The notes below the pieces were generated by a model, which was given only the letters and a program-made list of their open reading frames with translations, ran no database searches and was not told the origin of the DNA. A stretch of DNA of 9,392 bases from Verrucomicrobiota bacterium (lineage in GTDB: Bacteria; Verrucomicrobiota; Verrucomicrobiia; Chthoniobacterales; UBA10450), in the NCBI GenBank assembly GCA_003219395.1, contig QHOR01000099.1, positions 1-9,392 of the forward strand, read 5' to 3'. Position numbers and translations under genes: made by a program. Of this stretch, positions 7,321 to 9,392 are shown piece by piece; the stretch's first letter is position 1, and each line of letters starts with the position of its first letter.

Positions 7321-8334
7321 ATGAAAAAAGCACTGATCACCGGCATCACGGGCCAGGATGGCAGTTATCTCGCTGAGTTACTCCTGGAGAAAGGTTACGA
7401 AGTCCACGGTATTATTCGCCGCGCCAGCACCTTTAACACGTCGCGCATTGACCATCTTTACGCCGATCCTCACATCAACGGCGTACGCCTCTTTCTGCAT
7501 TACGGGGATCTTAGCGACTCAGTGAATTTAGTGAAGCTTCTCTACGAACTGAAGCCGGATGAAATTTATCATCTCGGCGCGCAAAGCCACGTGCGTGTCA
7601 GTTTCGATATTCCTGAGTACACAGCGGACGTCACCGGCGTCGGCACTATTCGGATTCTAGAGGCGATTCGCGAATCCGGGTTGCGTTCTCGTTTTTTTCA
7701 GGCGTCGAGCAGCGAAATGTTTGGAAACATTCGACAAGTGCCGCAAACCGAAAAGACACCGTTTTGGCCGCGCAGTCCTTATGGTGTGGCAAAAGTTTTT
7801 TCGTATTGGGCGACAGTGAACTACCGGGAGAGCTACGGCCTTTGCGCCAGCAACGGCATCATGTTCAACCATGAAAGCCCGAGGCGCGGCGAAACGTTTG
7901 TTACTCGCAAAATCACGCGTGCTGTTGCAGCGATCAAACATGGGCTGCAAAAGGAATTGTTCCTCGGCAATTTGGATGCGAAGCGAGATTGGGGCTTTGC
8001 GCCCGAGTACGTTGCCGGCATGTGGCGAATTTTACAGTCTGGCGAAGGCGATGACTTCGTGCTGGCTACCGGTGAGTCCCACACAGTGCGCGAGTTTGTC
8101 GAAGCAGCTTTTGCCCATGCCAACCTGGACTGGAAGCAGTACGTCAAACATGATCCGCGGTATGAGCGTCCAGCGGAAGTCGACGTATTGGTTGGTGACG
8201 CGTCAAAGGCGCGAAAGACTCTGGGCTGGGAACCGAAGGTGCGTTTCCACGAACTGGTCCGTATCATGGTGGATGCTGACATGGCATTGCTCTCACGTGA
8301 GACGCCTCGAAAGCATCTTGGCAAGCTGCCCTAG
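7321..8334 (+). CDS. gmd: GDP-mannose 4,6-dehydratase
   Basis: Converts GDP-D-mannose to GDP-4-keto-6-deoxy-D-mannose with bound NADP(H), the first step to GDP-L-fucose, GDP-D-rhamnose, GDP-perosamine and related donors. The 337-residue product is a full-length extended short-chain dehydrogenase: [20 protein letters not shown] (4-23) carries the nucleotide-binding glycine motif, [15 protein letters not shown] (33-47) is the NADP-binding loop typical of Gmd, QASSSEMFG (127-135) carries the Ser/Glu catalytic positions, and Y154 with K158 in SPYGVAKVF form the YxxxK pair. [19 protein letters not shown] (183-201) is the GDP-binding and tetramer segment characteristic of the family. ATG 7321 starts directly at the conserved MKKALITG. 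The 116-nt gap after rph has a possible extended -10 (TG at 7286-7287, TATTCA at 7289-7294), so gmd may have its own promoter. No reductase, epimerase or aminotransferase gene follows; the next gene is convergent. It probably serves the adjacent glycan operon. Confidence 0.97.
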   Translation: MKKALITGITGQDGSYLAELLLEKGYEVHGIIRRASTFNTSRIDHLYADPHINGVRLFLHYGDLSDSVNLVKLLYELKPDEIYHLGAQSHVRVSFDIPEYTADVTGVGTIRILEAIRESGLRSRFFQASSSEMFGNIRQVPQTEKTPFWPRSPYGVAKVFSYWATVNYRESYGLCASNGIMFNHESPRRGETFVTRKITRAVAAIKHGLQKELFLGNLDAKRDWGFAPEYVAGMWRILQSGEGDDFVLATGESHTVREFVEAAFAHANLDWKQYVKHDPRYERPAEVDVLVGDASKARKTLGWEPKVRFHELVRIMVDADMALLSRETPRKHLGKLP

Positions 8335-8453
8335 TTAATCGTCAGTAACACCGTGTGTTCAGTGCAGTGGAGAACTGAAACCGCTGCCAGTTATAGCTCA
8401 TTGGGATGCCTGGCTGAAGCCGCGGTACAATGGAACGCGGAAGGCGGCGCAGC
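8335..8453. other. Convergent intergenic gap without a recognisable terminator
   Basis: This 119-nt gap lies between the convergent ends of gmd and the L,D-transpeptidase gene. It holds only short inverted repeats: AACAC/GTGTT at 8347-8359, TTCAGT/ACTGAA around a 10-nt loop near 8358-8379, and CCGCG/CGCGG near 8420-8441. None is followed by a T-tract on either strand, so I cannot support an intrinsic terminator. Confidence 0.3.
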
Positions 8454-9050
8454 TTACCGCATCACGAAGGGCGCCGGATTCGTGTCTGCCATGGAGTGAG
8501 CTGAAACGAGGCTTGGGACTGCGGCGGCCAGTGGCGCATTCACGACGGTAACTGCTGCGCCGGTTCCGACGATATTGTACAACTGTATGATGTCACTGGA
8601 GCGCATCCGAATGCATCCATAACTAGCAGGGGTCCCGATCAGTCGTTCCTCTGGCGTGCCGTGAATGTAAATATCTCGACCGAACGCATTGGCGTTTTGC
8701 GCCTCCAGTCCACGCAGCCAAAGGATACGCGTCACAATCGGATCACGGCCGGGAGAATCCGGCGCAACAATTTCCCCGGTTCGACGCCGATCCTTGAAAA
8801 CCGTACCGGGCGCAGCGTTGTCGCCGATCTTTTCAGCGATCTGCATTTTACCTAGCGGGGTAAAACGGCTGCCGCGCCAATCGCCCAATCCAAACTTCGA
8901 CGTGGAGACCGGATAAATCGCCAGTACATTGCCACGATCAATTAGTGCCAGTTTTTGTTCACGTGTGCTGACCACAATCTGATGCCGCGTGTCCGGCGCT
9001 GCGCAGGACGACAGGCAAACCGCGGCAAGCAAAAGGTAGGAACGGATCAC
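8454..9050 (-). CDS. Lipoprotein L,D-transpeptidase (YkuD family)
   Basis: Probable periplasmic, lipid-anchored L,D-transpeptidase that forms 3-3 peptidoglycan cross-links or attaches proteins to peptidoglycan through a catalytic cysteine. The 198-residue product begins with a short lipoprotein signal peptide whose lipobox is LSSC (13-16, lipidated Cys16). The YkuD domain covers about 24-172, with REQKLALIDRGNVLAIYPVS (30-49) at its start, TPLGKMQI (64-71), the histidine in IYIHGTPEERLIGT (127-140, His130) and the active-site segment SYGCIRM (143-149, Cys146, Arg148). The family consensus before the cysteine is usually S/T-H-G-C; here His is replaced by Tyr, which may be a lineage variant. 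The start is GTG 9050, the only usual start codon between the upstream in-frame stop and the signal peptide. It lies 64 nt downstream of the TatD gene on the same strand and may be cotranscribed with it. The 26 residues after the domain are unstructured in appearance. Confidence 0.92.
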   Translation of the reverse strand: MIRSYLLLAAVCLSSCAAPDTRHQIVVSTREQKLALIDRGNVLAIYPVSTSKFGLGDWRGSRFTPLGKMQIAEKIGDNAAPGTVFKDRRRTGEIVAPDSPGRDPIVTRILWLRGLEAQNANAFGRDIYIHGTPEERLIGTPASYGCIRMRSSDIIQLYNIVGTGAAVTVVNAPLAAAVPSLVSAHSMADTNPAPFVMR

Positions 9051-9114
9051 CGAGGCATTCGTTCTGTGGCGCGTTGTCGGCGCGCCCGACGTTTGCCCCT
9101 ACCTTTGTCGATGT

Positions 9115-9392
9115 TCATGTCCGATTGAACTGAAAAAATCCTTCCGCGGTTTCGGTGGTCGCCTCAGCAAGCTCTTGCAGCGGGATGTCACGCGCCGCGG
9201 CGAGCGTTTCCGCCACGATGCGTGTATAGGCTGGTTCAGAGCGTTTTCCGCGGAAAGGGACAGGCGCGAGGTACGGGCAGTCGGTTTCCATCATAAATTT
9301 CCAGAGCGGAATATTCGCCGCAACGTCTCTCACCGCCGCCCCATTTTTGAAAGTGACGATTCCAGTGAACGAAACAAGATGGTCCAGGTCGA
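9115..9392 (-). CDS. TatD family metal-dependent hydrolase (C-terminal part, 5' end beyond window)
   Basis: C-terminal 91 residues of a TatD-type metal-dependent hydrolase (TIM-barrel amidohydrolase superfamily), a group with 3'-5' exonuclease activity on DNA. The frame is open to the window edge. Diagnostic segments are VSFTGIVTFKNGAAVRDVA, the metal-site motif METDCPYLAPVPFRGKRSEP, and the C-terminal ELAEATTETAEGFF helix, all typical of TatD/YcfH proteins. A GTG at 9331-9333 lies inside the conserved fold and is not the start. The usual length is about 255-265 residues, so roughly the last third is visible. It is followed 64 nt later by the L,D-transpeptidase gene on the same strand. Whether it is the TatD or the YcfH paralogue cannot be told from this part, so I give no gene symbol. 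Confidence 0.92.
   Translation of the reverse strand, partial: DLDHLVSFTGIVTFKNGAAVRDVAANIPLWKFMMETDCPYLAPVPFRGKRSEPAYTRIVAETLAAARDIPLQELAEATTETAEGFFQFNRT

Noticed and set aside
7833..8324. 163-residue open frame antisense to gmd
   Set aside because: The gmd frame is conserved along its whole length; the antisense protein is serine/arginine-rich with no family resemblance.
8415..8450. GC-rich inverted repeat (CCGCG/CGCGG) as a bidirectional terminator
   Set aside because: The stem is 5 bp with an 11-nt loop and has no T-tract on either side.

Overview
The window looks like a chromosomal segment from a Gram-negative bacterium, most likely Verrucomicrobiota (possibly the soil Chthoniobacterales/Spartobacteria group). 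That placement is inferred from the style of the RNase PH and L,D-transpeptidase sequences and the moderate GC content. No rRNA or other decisive marker is present, so it is a tentative assignment. I see no mobile elements, tRNAs or CRISPR arrays.

Region 1 (positions 6302 down to 1, minus strand) is a tightly packed surface-polysaccharide operon. In transcription order it holds: (a) an 1157-residue fusion of a sulfotransferase-like domain, a long coiled coil, a GT2 glycosyltransferase and a GT4-type glycosyltransferase; (b) a 428-residue protein with an N-terminal Ig-like domain and a class I SAM-dependent methyltransferase; (c) a coiled-coil plus tandem-GT2 glycosyltransferase gene, split by an in-frame TAG at 521-523. 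The second GT2 half stays open in the same frame to the window edge. Gene junctions are 12 nt apart or overlap by 14 nt, which implies cotranscription and probably translational coupling. The first two genes have only non-ATG start candidates near their domain starts.

Region 2 (6452-8334, plus strand) is divergent from the operon. It carries rph (RNase PH, tRNA 3'-end trimming) and then gmd (GDP-mannose 4,6-dehydratase). gmd makes GDP-4-keto-6-deoxy-mannose, the precursor of GDP-fucose, GDP-rhamnose and related 6-deoxy sugars, so it plausibly supplies a donor sugar to the neighbouring glycosyltransferases. The enzyme for the next step is not in the window.

Region 3 (8454-9392, minus strand) converges on gmd. 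It holds a lipoprotein L,D-transpeptidase (YkuD fold) and, upstream of it, the C-terminal part of a TatD-family metal-dependent hydrolase cut by the window edge. These look like ordinary housekeeping genes.

The points of most interest are the sulfotransferase-coiled coil-GT2-GT4 fusion, the interrupted tandem GT2 gene, and the same-frame TGA that alone separates the fusion from the methyltransferase.
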